From the IMG/VR virus record IMGVR_UViG_3300015245_000045, positions 1 to 50,222 of that record: 50,222 nucleotides of DNA; one strand, given 5' to 3'. The position numbers were made by a program, and so were the translations under genes. The stretch comes from a virus. Positions 33,106-40,717 of the stretch are shown here, piece by piece (position 1 is the first letter of the stretch; every line of letters starts with the position of its first letter). The notes beneath the pieces are model-generated. The model was not told where the DNA came from and ran no database searches. It saw nothing but the letters and a program-made list of their open reading frames with translations.

Positions 33106-34020
33106 ATGACGCAGCCCCTCGCGACTGACTTCCCCATCGACCCGACCACCACCAGCGGGACCGCGCTGGCCGATATCCTGAACCGCTTTGCGGGCTCGGT
33201 CGGCACCAGCAACGCCGGAGCGACCGCGCCCGCGAAGATCACCGGCGGGATGCTCTGGTTCGACACCAGCGTGACCCCGGCCATCCTGCGCGTGCGCAAC
33301 GCCGCGAATACGTCGTGGCTCGTCTTGCCCAACAACGGCGACGTGGCCGGCTCGCTCACCGCGATGGGCATCCCGAATCAGAACCTTATGTCGGTATCGA
33401 ACACCGGCTCTCTGACGCTCGGCAGCATCGCCAATCAGCCCGCGCAGTTGCTGCTCAACAAGTTGAGCACCAACGTAGCGAACTACATCAACGGCATGCT
33501 CAATGGAAGACCGCTGTGGCAGTTCATCATGGGCGGCGCCGATGCAGCAGGCAACCTGAGCATCAATGCATTCAACGATGCAGGCGCCTTTGCCGGAACG
33601 CCATTGACAATTGATCGCGCGTCGATGCGCGTGGGGGTGGTCACGGCGCCAACGGGGGATCGTGGACCGAGCGTTGCAACGACACTGTTTGTCGGAAACG
33701 AGTTGGCAGGATCGCCCTCTGGCAACGGCTGGCAGCGTATGCCCACCGGGGCAATCGTCGAGTGGGGTGAGGCGGCCATTACGCTCGACGCTGGCGGCAA
33801 TGGCCTTGTCAACTTTCCGCTGGCCTATCCGAACAAGGCGACATCTGTCGTCGTCGGGAACGGCGATGCGGGGCCGGGTGCCGGGGCCGTGTTTCTGTCC
33901 TTGCTGCGTACCGGGGGGTGGCCCTCGAAGGCCGCGTTCGCGGTACATGGGGCGGACAAGTCCGGCACTGCGCTCGCATCGTGGGTGATCACCGTCCACT
34001 GGGCCTCGTTCGGCAATTGA
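33106..34020 (+). CDS. tail fibre protein with gp53-like C-terminus
   Basis: A 304-residue protein, strong AGGAG upstream of ATG 33106. The N-terminus has ITGGMLWFDTSVTPAILRVR, typical of fibre shafts that attach to tails. The C-terminal region PTGAIVEWGEAAITL, FPLAYPNKATSVVVGNGD and a final ASWVITVHWASFGN resembles the gp53-like receptor-binding tip. The DNA around 33380-33640 is less GC-rich than its neighbours, which fits mosaic exchange of fibre modules. Confidence 0.8.
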   Translation: MTQPLATDFPIDPTTTSGTALADILNRFAGSVGTSNAGATAPAKITGGMLWFDTSVTPAILRVRNAANTSWLVLPNNGDVAGSLTAMGIPNQNLMSVSNTGSLTLGSIANQPAQLLLNKLSTNVANYINGMLNGRPLWQFIMGGADAAGNLSINAFNDAGAFAGTPLTIDRASMRVGVVTAPTGDRGPSVATTLFVGNELAGSPSGNGWQRMPTGAIVEWGEAAITLDAGGNGLVNFPLAYPNKATSVVVGNGDAGPGAGAVFLSLLRTGGWPSKAAFAVHGADKSGTALASWVITVHWASFGN

Positions 34021-34039
34021 AATCGAAAAAGGGGAAACC

Positions 34040-34465
34040 ATGCAGTACTACTACAGCGCGGCCACGAACGGCTTTTACGTTGACATGGTTCACTTCGACG
34101 CCGAGGTGCCTGATGACCTGCAGCCTATCAATGAGCAGAGTTACCTCGCGGTGGTAGGCAGTGGCGCCGGCTGGACGCCCGGGCCCGATGGCTTGCCCGT
34201 GCCCAACCCGATGCCCGTGATGCCCGTCACGCCAGCCGACCCGGACCTGCCCGTCTATTCAGATGGCGCGGGCAATGATTCCGTGCGGATGGTGAAGTTC
34301 ACCGACAAGTTCGGGCGTCCTCCCCTTCAGACGGAACCTGTGTGGGCCGACGCGCCGGTGGCACAGTCCACGGACAACTATGCGCCGCGCCCGGCCGATG
34401 ACGCCGCAGCGGCGCGCATGCCCTTGCGCGAGTACGGCAACCCGCCCGATGGAGCAACCTCATGA
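34040..34465 (+). CDS. tail fibre assembly-like protein
   Basis: A 141-residue protein with AAAGGGG before ATG 34040. MQYYYSAATNGFYVDMVHFD and DDLQPINEQSYLAVVG resemble the N-terminal part of tail fibre assembly chaperones. The middle is Pro-rich with MPVMPVTPADPD, and the C-terminus is disordered. It directly follows the fibre gene, as such chaperones do. It may travel with the virion. Confidence 0.65.
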   Translation: MQYYYSAATNGFYVDMVHFDAEVPDDLQPINEQSYLAVVGSGAGWTPGPDGLPVPNPMPVMPVTPADPDLPVYSDGAGNDSVRMVKFTDKFGRPPLQTEPVWADAPVAQSTDNYAPRPADDAAAARMPLREYGNPPDGATS

Positions 34466-34677
34466 TCCTCGACCTCAACGAGCAGCAAGTGGGCTTTGTG
34501 CTGAGCACGCTCGCCGGGCGCCCCTACGCCGAAGTGGCGGACCTGATCTCGGTCATCCACCAGCAGGCCAGCGCGCAGTTGGCGCCCAAGCATGTCGAGC
34601 CGGGCACCCCGGTGCTGCGCGCGATCAACGGCAGCGGCGAACGCGCGGACCAGATAGACGAAGCCCCCGGGCACTGA
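34462..34677 (+). CDS. hypothetical protein at end of virion operon
   Basis: A 71-residue protein, ATG overlapping the previous stop. MILDLNEQQVGFVLSTLAGR is a helix; PYAEVADLISVIHQQASAQL is another. The 3' end overlaps the strong hairpin that closes the operon. Function unknown. Confidence 0.65.
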   Translation: MILDLNEQQVGFVLSTLAGRPYAEVADLISVIHQQASAQLAPKHVEPGTPVLRAINGSGERADQIDEAPGH

Positions 34678-34694
34678 CAAGTGGCGGGGGCTTC
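34660..34694. terminator. long hairpin between convergent operons
   Basis: A perfect 9-bp stem gaagccccc (34660-34668) / gggggcttc (34686-34694) has an inner stem cact/agtg in its loop. It lies between the + strand virion operon and the - strand integrase gene. There is no T-run on either side, so it is a terminator-like or transcription-barrier hairpin rather than a textbook intrinsic terminator. Confidence 0.6.
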
Positions 34695-34824
34695 TGGCCG
34701 GGGGGACCCGGGGCGGGGCTGATGGACAACCCTGCTTCGGACCGGTTGGCGGCGATTCTAAACCGGGGCGCGGCTACCCTAGCAGCCTGCGCGGCGCGGC
34801 CCGCTGTGGGGCCGCTGTGGGCCT
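34695..34824. other. non-coding gap between convergent operons
   Basis: About 130 bp, strongly G-rich. It contains a repeated gctgtgggg/gctgtgggc pair and the potential stem ggccc/gggcc at the integrase end. I see no gene in it. It may contain the terminator of the leftward operon. Confidence 0.4.
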
Positions 34825-36069
34825 TCAATAGCCCGGAATCGCCAGCGCCTGCTTGGCCTCGTCCTGCTCCAGAAGGTGGGCGTAGTTCAACTCCAGCATC
34901 CGCATCGAGGTCCCGGCCAGTTGGGCGACGCGCATGGGCGGCACCTCCGGGTTCGACAGCAGGTCGGTGATGCGGCTATGGCGCAGCGAGTACATCGTGA
35001 TATTCGACGGCAGGCCAGCGGCGGCGACCGCCGGCTTCACCACGTACTTCCACGCGTCCTTGTTCCACCCGCTGCCGTCGTGGCGCGGAAAGAGCAGGGC
35101 GGTCGGCAGCTTGGCGCTGGCGGCTTCCCGGAACAGGACCTTGCTGCGCTCGTCGTCCGGCAGGCGCACCCAACGCGCGTCGTGGCCCTTGTCGGTCTGT
35201 TCCTCGCCGCCCGCGATCAGCAACTGGTGGCGGGCCTTGTTGTAGTCGGCCACGGTCAGTTCGGCGAGCGCCTTGGGGCGGATCGGCGCGATCAGCATGG
35301 CGCGCATGAAGCGCCCGAGGGCCGGGTCCAGCGCGTCGACCTCCTGCAGCAGCTTGGCGCGCTTGGGCAGCGGGATCACCGAGACGGCGCCGCGCGATTT
35401 GCGGGCCTTGCTGATGGTCTTGAGCGGCACCTTCCATGCGACGTCGGTGGCTACGTGACCGGCCTCGTAGGCGTCGTTCAACGTGGCCCGCAGCGGGGCC
35501 ACTTCCCGGTTGATGGTGGCTGGCGCGCGCTTGCGCCCGCCGGTCGAGTTGTAGGCTTTCCCGCCTTGGGTCGTGGGCAGTTCGGAGAACCACTTCATGA
35601 AGCCTTTGAAGTCGGCCGTGGTCAGCTTGGCGAGGGGCTTGTCGGCCCACGTTCCCCATGCCAGAAACCGGTCCAGCCGGCGCCGCGCGTCGTCGGCCGA
35701 AACGTCCCCATGCTTGGCCCGCGTGGTGGCCACGAAGTCGTCGGTGGCCTCGCGCAGCGTCTTGCGGCTGCTGGCGCGGATATCGAGCCCGGCGACCTCG
35801 GTGCGGTCGACCTCGGAGAACCACCTGTTCGCCGCCGCCAGTGCCGCGTCGTAGCGTTCCCCCTCGGGCATGTCGTCGAAGGCGCCCAAGCCGTATTCCT
35901 TGGGCTTCCCGGCGACCTTGACCTTGGCGACCCAACTGCCGGTGCTGCCGGCGGTCATGAGCCGGAAGCCGAGGTAACGGTTGTTGCGAATCGCGCTCCA
36001 GTACGGGTTCGTGCGCGGGGTCAGTTCTCGCCGCACCTTGGCGACGTTGAGTTTGATTTCGGTTGCCAT
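34825..36069 (-). CDS. int: tyrosine-recombinase integrase
   Basis: A 414-residue integrase. ATG 36069 has GGAAGGGA about 6 nt upstream; an earlier in-frame ATG at 36147 adds 26 residues. An N-terminal arm-binding region (about 1-90) and core-binding domain (about 105-215) precede the catalytic domain. Arg264 is in APIRPKALAELT, Arg363 in YSLRHSRITDLL, and the nucleophile Tyr396 in AGTSMRMLELNYAHLL. The usual His of the HxxR box is Tyr360, and the GH position is Gly-Thr, as seen in the GTS subfamily. It integrates the phage at a tRNA-Val gene, inferred from the adjacent attP. Confidence 0.93.
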   Translation of the reverse strand: MATEIKLNVAKVRRELTPRTNPYWSAIRNNRYLGFRLMTAGSTGSWVAKVKVAGKPKEYGLGAFDDMPEGERYDAALAAANRWFSEVDRTEVAGLDIRASSRKTLREATDDFVATTRAKHGDVSADDARRRLDRFLAWGTWADKPLAKLTTADFKGFMKWFSELPTTQGGKAYNSTGGRKRAPATINREVAPLRATLNDAYEAGHVATDVAWKVPLKTISKARKSRGAVSVIPLPKRAKLLQEVDALDPALGRFMRAMLIAPIRPKALAELTVADYNKARHQLLIAGGEEQTDKGHDARWVRLPDDERSKVLFREAASAKLPTALLFPRHDGSGWNKDAWKYVVKPAVAAAGLPSNITMYSLRHSRITDLLSNPEVPPMRVAQLAGTSMRMLELNYAHLLEQDEAKQALAIPGY

Positions 36070-36129
36070 TTGGGTCCCTTCCAATAGGCGGTTGCGAGCG
36101 CGGTGGTGGGGCTGGTGGGTCCCACCAAA

Positions 36130-36144
36130 CTCCCACCTTTCGCT
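36130..36144 (+). repeat. candidate integrase arm-type site, copy 1
   Basis: The 15-bp sequence ctcccacctttcgct lies between the integrase start and the attP core. Identical copies lie at 36393-36407 and, inverted, at 36486-36500. Their placement on both sides of the core matches arm-type sites bound by the N-terminal domain of tyrosine integrases. Confidence 0.6.
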
Positions 36145-36278
36145 CAAAAATACGGTGCATTCCTATGCACCAGCGTGAAGTGGGAAATGAGGCAGACCCT
36201 CTGGAAACCCGCATGAACACTAGCGTTTTCGCTTTTTCCCACTACGCAGCAGTTTACCGCAAAACGCCAACCCCCGCC

Positions 36279-36323
36279 TTCACACTGCTGGGGTCGGAGG
36301 TTCGAAACCTCCACCGCCCACCA
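36279..36323 (+). other. attP core: 3' half of tRNA-Val(CAC)
   Basis: The sequence is the 3' half of a tRNA from anticodon loop to CCA: anticodon CAC at 36281-36283, 3' anticodon stem tgctg, variable loop gggtc, T-arm ggagg-ttcgaaa-cctcc, acceptor strand accgccc, discriminator A, then CCA at 36321-36323. Numbering from position 34 to 76 fits exactly. The 5' half is absent, so it is not a functional tRNA gene. It would restore the 3' end of the host gene after integration. Confidence 0.85.
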
Positions 36324-36379
36324 AAATTCTCCAAAGAAATCATAGGCTTACGGCACCAGCGGCCGACTTTCGGCCAAAA

Positions 36380-36407
36380 CTCCCACCTTCAACTCCCACC
36401 TTTCGCT
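36380..36407 (+). repeat. candidate integrase arm-type sites, copy 2 with a partial copy
   Basis: A full 15-bp copy of the arm repeat at 36393-36407 is preceded by a partial copy, ctcccacctt, at 36380-36389. The spacing is 13 nt start to start. They lie on the opposite side of the attP core from the integrase gene. Confidence 0.6.
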
Positions 36408-36485
36408 TTGGAAAGGCGGGTCCCACCGTGCGTCGTGGTGGGACCGGGCCCCCGTGGGGGCGCCCGATGGGCTACTGGCGGTGGG

Positions 36486-36500
36486 AGCGAAAGGTGGGAG
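36486..36500 (-). repeat. candidate integrase arm-type site, copy 3 (inverted)
   Basis: Inverted perfect copy of the 15-bp arm repeat. Around it, further gtggga motifs occur at short intervals (36481, 36508, 36520), which may be degenerate sites for integrase or the excisionase-like protein encoded next to it. Confidence 0.55.
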
Positions 36501-36614
36501 CCGGCGGTGGGACCGGCGGGTGGGACCCGGGCATTGCGCCGGGGTCGGCCCGGGTTGGCTCGGGGTCCCGGGTTGCGGACTAGGGCCTCGCCGTGATAGG
36601 CCCGCCGGGGGCCT

Positions 36615-37031
36615 CTAGCGGCCCGCAGGCGCGTCCGTCTTGCGCGGACGGCCGATGGGCTTGCCTGACGGGTACGTCGCCTGCACGGCCTTCCTGCGGG
36701 GCTGCTGGCCGGTGCCGGCGCCAGCCGGGCGCCCCATGCGCGCGGCGCGGTCTGGCCGGGCGCTGGACATGCCGCCCGGCTGCGCTGCCCGCTCCTGATT
36801 CGACTCGGCCTGCAGGCGCTTCACCCACGCCTCGGCGGCCTGCGGGGTGATCCGCACGGCGCCCAAAATCTCCACCACCTCCGGGCCCCGGCCAGCGCGG
36901 CGCAGCTTGTGATAAAGCCCCACGGAAATGTTGTGCCGCTGGCAGAACTCGGCGATGGTCATAAGGGCCTTGTCGGGGGCCTTTTCCGGGGCCTCATCCG
37001 CGCTCGGCGGGGCCAGTACATCGGTGGTCAT
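36615..37031 (-). CDS. excisionase-like DNA-binding protein with AT-hook-like tail
   Basis: A 138-residue protein. ATG 37031 has AGGAG about 7 nt upstream. Residues about 23-73 form a winged helix or HTH of the Xis/AlpA/MerR type (MTIAEFCQRHNISVGLYHKL, GAVRITPQAAEAWVKRL). The C-terminal third is disordered and basic, ending with a GRPRK AT-hook-like motif. It lies between integrase and the rest of the leftward operon, the usual place for an excision or integration directionality factor. It could instead be a regulator. Confidence 0.7.
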   Translation of the reverse strand: MTTDVLAPPSADEAPEKAPDKALMTIAEFCQRHNISVGLYHKLRRAGRGPEVVEILGAVRITPQAAEAWVKRLQAESNQERAAQPGGMSSARPDRAARMGRPAGAGTGQQPRRKAVQATYPSGKPIGRPRKTDAPAGR

Positions 37032-37450
37032 GCGTCGCTCCTTTTCTGTAAATCCGTGCGCTCCCACGTGCCCGGGACGGCCAGCATCGAGCGGGCCCGG
37101 ATCTCGGCATCCGTGGGGTTGTTCGCGCGTACCCGGACCGAGACGGTGGTGGCGTCCTGCCGGTGCTTGAACGCCACCTCGAAGGGCTCCAGTTCGACCG
37201 CAAGATCGGGGTTCATCGTTCCCGGGATATCGGCGCGCTGCGCGTCCCACCGGCCGAGCAGGTCGCGCAGCAGTTCCTGCCCATCGCGGCGGTCGACGTT
37301 GGCCACGTACTGCGCGGTCTTCTCGACGGAGACGACCAGCACGAAGCCGAGCGTGGTGCCGCCGGCCATGTCGCGCAGCAGCTGCTCCAGCGCGCTCGCC
37401 AGCGGCTGCAGACCGCCCGCGACCTTGAGCATGCGTTCGTGCGGGCTCAT
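37028..37450 (-). CDS. hypothetical protein
   Basis: A 140-residue protein; ATG 37450 overlaps the upstream stop (ATGA), and GTG 37459 is an alternative. It starts MSPHERMLKVAGGLQPLASA, a helical segment, followed by a beta-rich part (TTLGFVLVVSVEKTAQYVAN; AVELEPFEVAFKHRQDATTV). No family recognised. It is coupled to the excisionase-like gene. Confidence 0.68.
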   Translation of the reverse strand: MSPHERMLKVAGGLQPLASALEQLLRDMAGGTTLGFVLVVSVEKTAQYVANVDRRDGQELLRDLLGRWDAQRADIPGTMNPDLAVELEPFEVAFKHRQDATTVSVRVRANNPTDAEIRARSMLAVPGTWERTDLQKRSDA

Positions 37451-37602
37451 GCGAGGCACCCCGACTCGAAGAGGCGCAGGGCGATGGCGGTGGTCGACAG
37501 CGCCAGCGAGAACCCGGAAAGCCAGAGGGCGAGCGTGGCGCGGCGGTGGATGACCCGCAGGGCTTGCGCCGGGGTCAGCTTGGCGAGGTCATCTAAGGTC
37601 AT
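37447..37602 (-). CDS. small membrane protein, 51 aa
   Basis: A 51-residue ORF within a longer open frame. ATG 37602 has AGGAG about 9 nt upstream. MTLDDLAKLTPAQALRVIHR is amphipathic; LALWLSGFSLALSTTAIALR is one transmembrane segment. The stop overlaps the next start by 4 nt. Function unknown. Confidence 0.6.
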   Translation of the reverse strand: MTLDDLAKLTPAQALRVIHRRATLALWLSGFSLALSTTAIALRLFESGCLA

Positions 37603-37613
37603 CAAATCGGCTC

Positions 37614-38069
37614 CTAGAAAGGCAGTGGTTCTTCGAAGGGCATCATGGCGAAGAGGTCCTCGGTCGGCGCGATGCTCTTCACCTCGACCTCGACGCGCGG
37701 GTTGCTGCGGTCGATATGGTGGATGACCAGCTTCCACCGGACCTGCCGGTCGTTGCAGTACACGCCCGACTGCACCAGATGCCGCGCCTTGGTGAACTTG
37801 TCGACGGCGAAGTGGTCCTGCAGGGCGTCCAGCACCACGCTCTCGTCGAGGTCGGGGCGCTCGCTCATGTAGTGGATGTGCAGGCGCACCGCGACCGGGC
37901 CCTGCAGGCGCACGCGAACGGCCGGCGGGATCTGGCGGCGCGCATCGCGCATGAAGGCAATCGCCTCCTTCGACTTGATCAGCCGGGGCTTGTTGTTGAA
38001 CTGGACGAGCCGGCGCGAGTTCGCCTTGCTGGCGGCTTGGCCGAGGATGGTGAACTTCAGCGCGTCCAT
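37614..38069 (-). CDS. RusA-like Holliday junction resolvase
   Basis: A 151-residue protein. ILGQAASKANSRRLVQ near the N-terminus, and RPDLDESVVLDALQDHF at about 71-87 with Asp73, Asp75 and Asp81, are the RusA hallmarks. NDRQVRWKLVIHHI at about 106-119 matches the conserved (D)DxxV segment. RusA enzymes are dimeric nucleases that cut four-way junctions. This phage would use it in recombination or to resolve DNA before packaging. It lies in the same operon as the YqaJ-type exonuclease. Confidence 0.82.
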   Translation of the reverse strand: MDALKFTILGQAASKANSRRLVQFNNKPRLIKSKEAIAFMRDARRQIPPAVRVRLQGPVAVRLHIHYMSERPDLDESVVLDALQDHFAVDKFTKARHLVQSGVYCNDRQVRWKLVIHHIDRSNPRVEVEVKSIAPTEDLFAMMPFEEPLPF

Positions 38070-38072
38070 GAT

Positions 38073-38354
38073 TCACAGCGAGGCGGGCTTGCAGATGGGC
38101 AGGCCATCGCGGCACACGGGCGGTGGCGGCGCTGGTGGTACTGCCGGCCTCGGTCGCGGCTTCGCGGCCCTTGGCGGGGCTGGCAGCAGCCCTTGTGCCG
38201 GCACGCATTCGCCGACCCATATCGAGGGCCGCGTGCGTTCGAGGAAGTCGCGGCAGTTGCGCTCCGAGTCGAAGCGCAGGGCCACGTCGGTCCAGCTTGC
38301 CCCGCCGGTCCAGATCAGCACCCAAACGACGCCAGCGGCGACAGCGGGGGTCAC
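38073..38354 (-). CDS. hypothetical membrane-anchored protein
   Basis: A 93-residue protein from GTG 38354 (GTGA overlap). TPAVAAGVVWVLIWTGGA is an N-terminal membrane segment or signal anchor. The next 45 residues hold two Cys, and the C-terminal third is Pro-rich (RPRPAVPPAPPPPVC). Function unknown; an envelope location is likely. Confidence 0.6.
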   Translation of the reverse strand: MTPAVAAGVVWVLIWTGGASWTDVALRFDSERNCRDFLERTRPSIWVGECVPAQGLLPAPPRAAKPRPRPAVPPAPPPPVCRDGLPICKPASL

Positions 38355-38683
38355 GCGAAGTCCTCGTCGGGGCACACGAAGACGTCGCCTGCGATCTGGT
38401 GCGTGGTGCCTTCGATGCAGTTGGCGAGGTAAAGCGCGGACGCTTTCTCGTTGATCGGCTTCAGCGCGCGGATCGGGCGCATCTCGGTCCAGCCATCGTG
38501 CTCGACGGCTTCGGTGAGCCAGCCGGCGTCGTCGCAGATCATCACCTGCATCGGCAGGCCGAGGTGGTGCAGCGTCACGCTGTCCAGCGTCTCGGCGCCG
38601 AGCAACTGGCGGATCTCGCTCATCGGCATGCGGCCGGTGAACTCGAGTTCGCTGCCGTCGGTCCTGATCAATTTGCGCATCAT
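38351..38683 (-). CDS. DUF3846-like or related hypothetical protein
   Basis: A 110-residue protein. The N-terminal KLIRTDGSELEFTGRMPMSE and the C-terminal NEKASALYLANCIEGTTHQI plus AGDVFVCPDED recall DUF3846-type proteins (N..A..LY, I.GDV.V). The link is weaker than for gene 10335. The start overlaps the upstream stop by 4 nt. Confidence 0.62.
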   Translation of the reverse strand: MMRKLIRTDGSELEFTGRMPMSEIRQLLGAETLDSVTLHHLGLPMQVMICDDAGWLTEAVEHDGWTEMRPIRALKPINEKASALYLANCIEGTTHQIAGDVFVCPDEDFA

Positions 38684-39060
38684 TCGCCGCTCCCGAAGTC
38701 CTCGTCGCCCGCGTCGATGGACTCGGCCAGCATGCGGCAGTGGTCGGCCACCGCGTTGAGGTCGGCCTTCGTCTCGCTGGCCGGGCGCGAGCGGTCGCCG
38801 AAGAACTGCTGCACCGCGTTCATGAGGTCGTCGTAGGTCATGGTCGGTCCTTTCGTTGTTGCGTCGTACTCGGCCAGCACGCGCCGGCCTTCATCGGTCA
38901 AGAACTCGTGCGGCGAAGGCGGGTCGTGCGACCAGTCCGTCCACCCGAGGTGGTAGCAGTCGAAGCCGGTGCGCCCATGCGGGCGCCGCGACGGCCCGGC
39001 GGCCAGCGTGCGCAGCCACCTCACGCGCGACGGGGTGAGCGTTGGCGTGAGGTGCCTCAT
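38680..39060 (-). CDS. hypothetical protein, winged-helix-like N-terminus
   Basis: A 126-residue protein. LTPSRVRWLRTLAAGPSRRP, CYHLGWTDWSH and HEFLTDEGRRVLAEYD look like a small winged-helix phage domain (LTxxxxxxLxxL ... GW ... LTxxGrxxL). The C-terminal helical part begins near MTYDDLMNAVQQFF, which could be an internal start. ATG 39060 overlaps the upstream stop by one base (TGATG). Confidence 0.65.
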   Translation of the reverse strand: MRHLTPTLTPSRVRWLRTLAAGPSRRPHGRTGFDCYHLGWTDWSHDPPSPHEFLTDEGRRVLAEYDATTKGPTMTYDDLMNAVQQFFGDRSRPASETKADLNAVADHCRMLAESIDAGDEDFGSGE

Positions 39061-39512
39061 CACACAGCCCGCAGCAGGCGTTGCTCGTCGCCCTGCGCGG
39101 CGACGACCCTGTTGGCGCGCTTGGCCCGTGCTTGGCGCGGCTCGGGCAGCACGAGCGGCTCGACCACCTTGGCGCGCTTCTTCTCCCACTCGTCGATGCT
39201 GGCCTGCGTGATCCGCTGCTGGCCGAGCATGACGGTCACCGCCGGGGTCTCGTTGCGCTTGCGGGCGCGGTTGAAGCGCGTCCGGCTGAAGCCGTACATG
39301 AGGCACCACTCGGTGATGGTGTACGCGCGCCGGCCCGGGCCCGCAGAGGGCGCCAGCAGCGCGTCGATGGCGGCTTGGTCGTCGGGGGCATACCCGGCGG
39401 CCAGCAGCATCCCGCGCGCGTCCTCTTCAGCGGCACGGCGTGCGTGGGTCTTTTTGTCAGCGCGCGCTTGGCGTGCGACCAGAGCAGCGTGTGGGTCGTC
39501 TTCGTCGGCCAT
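39060..39512 (-). CDS. HTH DNA-binding protein
   Basis: A 150-residue protein. The central segment YTITEWCLMYGFSRTRFNRA, then ITQASIDEWEKKRAK, is an excisionase/MerR-like winged helix. Flanking parts are basic and Ala-rich. It may regulate the leftward operon or act in recombination. It is the second such protein in this operon (see 36615). Confidence 0.7.
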   Translation of the reverse strand: MADEDDPHAALVARQARADKKTHARRAAEEDARGMLLAAGYAPDDQAAIDALLAPSAGPGRRAYTITEWCLMYGFSRTRFNRARKRNETPAVTVMLGQQRITQASIDEWEKKRAKVVEPLVLPEPRQARAKRANRVVAAQGDEQRLLRAV

Positions 39513-39521
39513 GATGGGTCT

Positions 39522-40091
39522 TCAGCGGGTGCCAACGAATGCCTCCTCGACGCTCTGCTGTCGGCCAGCCTTGGGGGTCGCGGTGGCGCTGCCGACCGCC
39601 GGCTCCGGGTGCTCGCGCTCGATGGCCATCGGCAGGTCGCGCTTGAGCAGCATCCCCAACTTGCCGAGCACGCGCTCGTCCTTGCAGACGGTGCGTACGC
39701 GGAAGGTGATCGCCACGGTGCCGCCATCCATCGACTCGATCACGAAGTGGTCAGCGGTGCAGTCGCCGAGCACGAGGTCGCTCTTGCCCGCGATCCCGTG
39801 CTTGATGATCAGCTTGATGCCGGTCACCTCCTCGGTCCACTTGATCGGCGCCAGCGCCGGGAAGACGCGCGCCGACAGCGGCGGCTCGACGCCATCGACC
39901 GGGCGCTGCTTGCTGTCCGGGCTCACGTAGAGCGCGCGACGCAGTTCCGGGTGGAAATGCGCGAGCGCCTCGTTGCCCGTGGTCCAGCACAGCTTGAGGT
40001 CGATGGCGGTCACGTCCTCGTCTCCATGCTTCTCGGTGCGCACATTCAGGTGCGCGAACTCCACCTCGTCTGCTGAAATTTCGAAGTTCAT
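39522..40091 (-). CDS. conserved phage protein of unknown function
   Basis: A 189-residue protein. ATG 40091 has AAGGGG about 6 nt upstream, better than the in-frame ATG 40106. Landmarks FAHLNVRTEKHGDEDVTAID, AHFHPELRRALY and DCTADHFVIESMDGGTVAIT match a widespread unassigned phage protein, often found in recombination or replication regions. The C-terminus is disordered (PEPAVGSATATPKAG). Confidence 0.75.
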   Translation of the reverse strand: MNFEISADEVEFAHLNVRTEKHGDEDVTAIDLKLCWTTGNEALAHFHPELRRALYVSPDSKQRPVDGVEPPLSARVFPALAPIKWTEEVTGIKLIIKHGIAGKSDLVLGDCTADHFVIESMDGGTVAITFRVRTVCKDERVLGKLGMLLKRDLPMAIEREHPEPAVGSATATPKAGRQQSVEEAFVGTR

Positions 40092-40170
40092 CTCTAGCCC
40101 CTTCATCGGTCAAAGTTTGGAAATAAGGAGGCGTCCGGCTGATGGTCAGTCGCCCCCGGTCATAACTTCT

Positions 40171-40383
40171 TCATGGCGCCCTGCTCGTTGATGTTTTGGC
40201 GTCCCCCCGGCGCTGCAGCCGCAGGACCGCGCATGCGAGGCGGTCGAACTTCTGCTCGGCGTTCTTGCTGGCGATCAGGTCCTCTGTCTTGCGACCTTTG
40301 AAGTACGTGGCCTGCGCGACACGCATGTCGACGCCAGCGCGCACCACCGCCAGCAACTCCTCGATCTGTTCCTCTGTCGTCAT
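40171..40383 (-). CDS. hypothetical small protein
   Basis: A 70-residue charged helical protein starting MTTEEQIEELLAVVRAGVDM. ATG 40383 has AAGGA about 8 nt upstream; a GTG at 40386 is an alternative. The stop of the upstream gene overlaps (TGATG). Function unknown. Confidence 0.6.
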   Translation of the reverse strand: MTTEEQIEELLAVVRAGVDMRVAQATYFKGRKTEDLIASKNAEQKFDRLACAVLRLQRRGDAKTSTSRAP

Positions 40384-40688
40384 CACGTCGATTCCTTTCC
40401 CCCGGCGGTCGCGCGCGGCGAACCGTCCGGCTCGTACCAGAAGGTGATGCGGTGCTTCTCCTTCATCATGGAAAAGTACTCAAGCTGCGCCGAGCGCGCC
40501 TTGATGATCTTGCCCGCACCGTTGTGCAGTTCGCCTGCGCGCTGGCGGTCGATGGTGTCGGCGCGCAGGGCATTGATGGTGTCCCACACCAGCGAGGTAA
40601 CGCCGGTGATGGTGTCGTCGTAGTGGCGCTCTGGCATCGGCCTCTTGGCATCGGTACTGGCCGGCGGCGGCTTCTTGTCGTTGGGCAT
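40383..40688 (-). CDS. hypothetical protein
   Basis: A 101-residue protein: a Pro/Lys-rich start, a helical core (SLVWDTINALRADTIDRQRA, GKIIKARSAQLEYFSMMKEK) and a disordered end. AAAAGGA precedes ATG 40688. From general knowledge, phage recombination operons often carry a similar short helical protein. Function unknown. Confidence 0.65.
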   Translation of the reverse strand: MPNDKKPPPASTDAKRPMPERHYDDTITGVTSLVWDTINALRADTIDRQRAGELHNGAGKIIKARSAQLEYFSMMKEKHRITFWYEPDGSPRATAGGKEST

Positions 40689-40717
40689 GAAAGGTCCATC
40701 CTTTTCGTTGGGGTTGA

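Larger units (their letters stand above)
36148..36614. other. attP region without genes
   Basis: A 467-bp gap that holds the attP core and arm repeats listed separately. The part from about 36500 to 36600 is extremely GC-rich, with several cccggg and ggcccg palindromes that may fold into hairpins and act as the terminator for the leftward operon before the integrase gene. I see no coding region. Confidence 0.6.

Noticed and set aside
34380-34970. A 196-residue + strand frame crossing the end of the virion operon.
   Set aside because: It runs through the operon-closing hairpin and into the integrase gene on the other strand, with low-complexity content. Gene 34462 in another frame has a proper coupled start.
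36279-36323. A phage-encoded tRNA gene.
   Set aside because: Only positions 34-76 of tRNA-Val are present. The sequence upstream does not pair with the anticodon stem and no D-arm or 5' acceptor strand exists, so it is an attachment core and not a tRNA gene.
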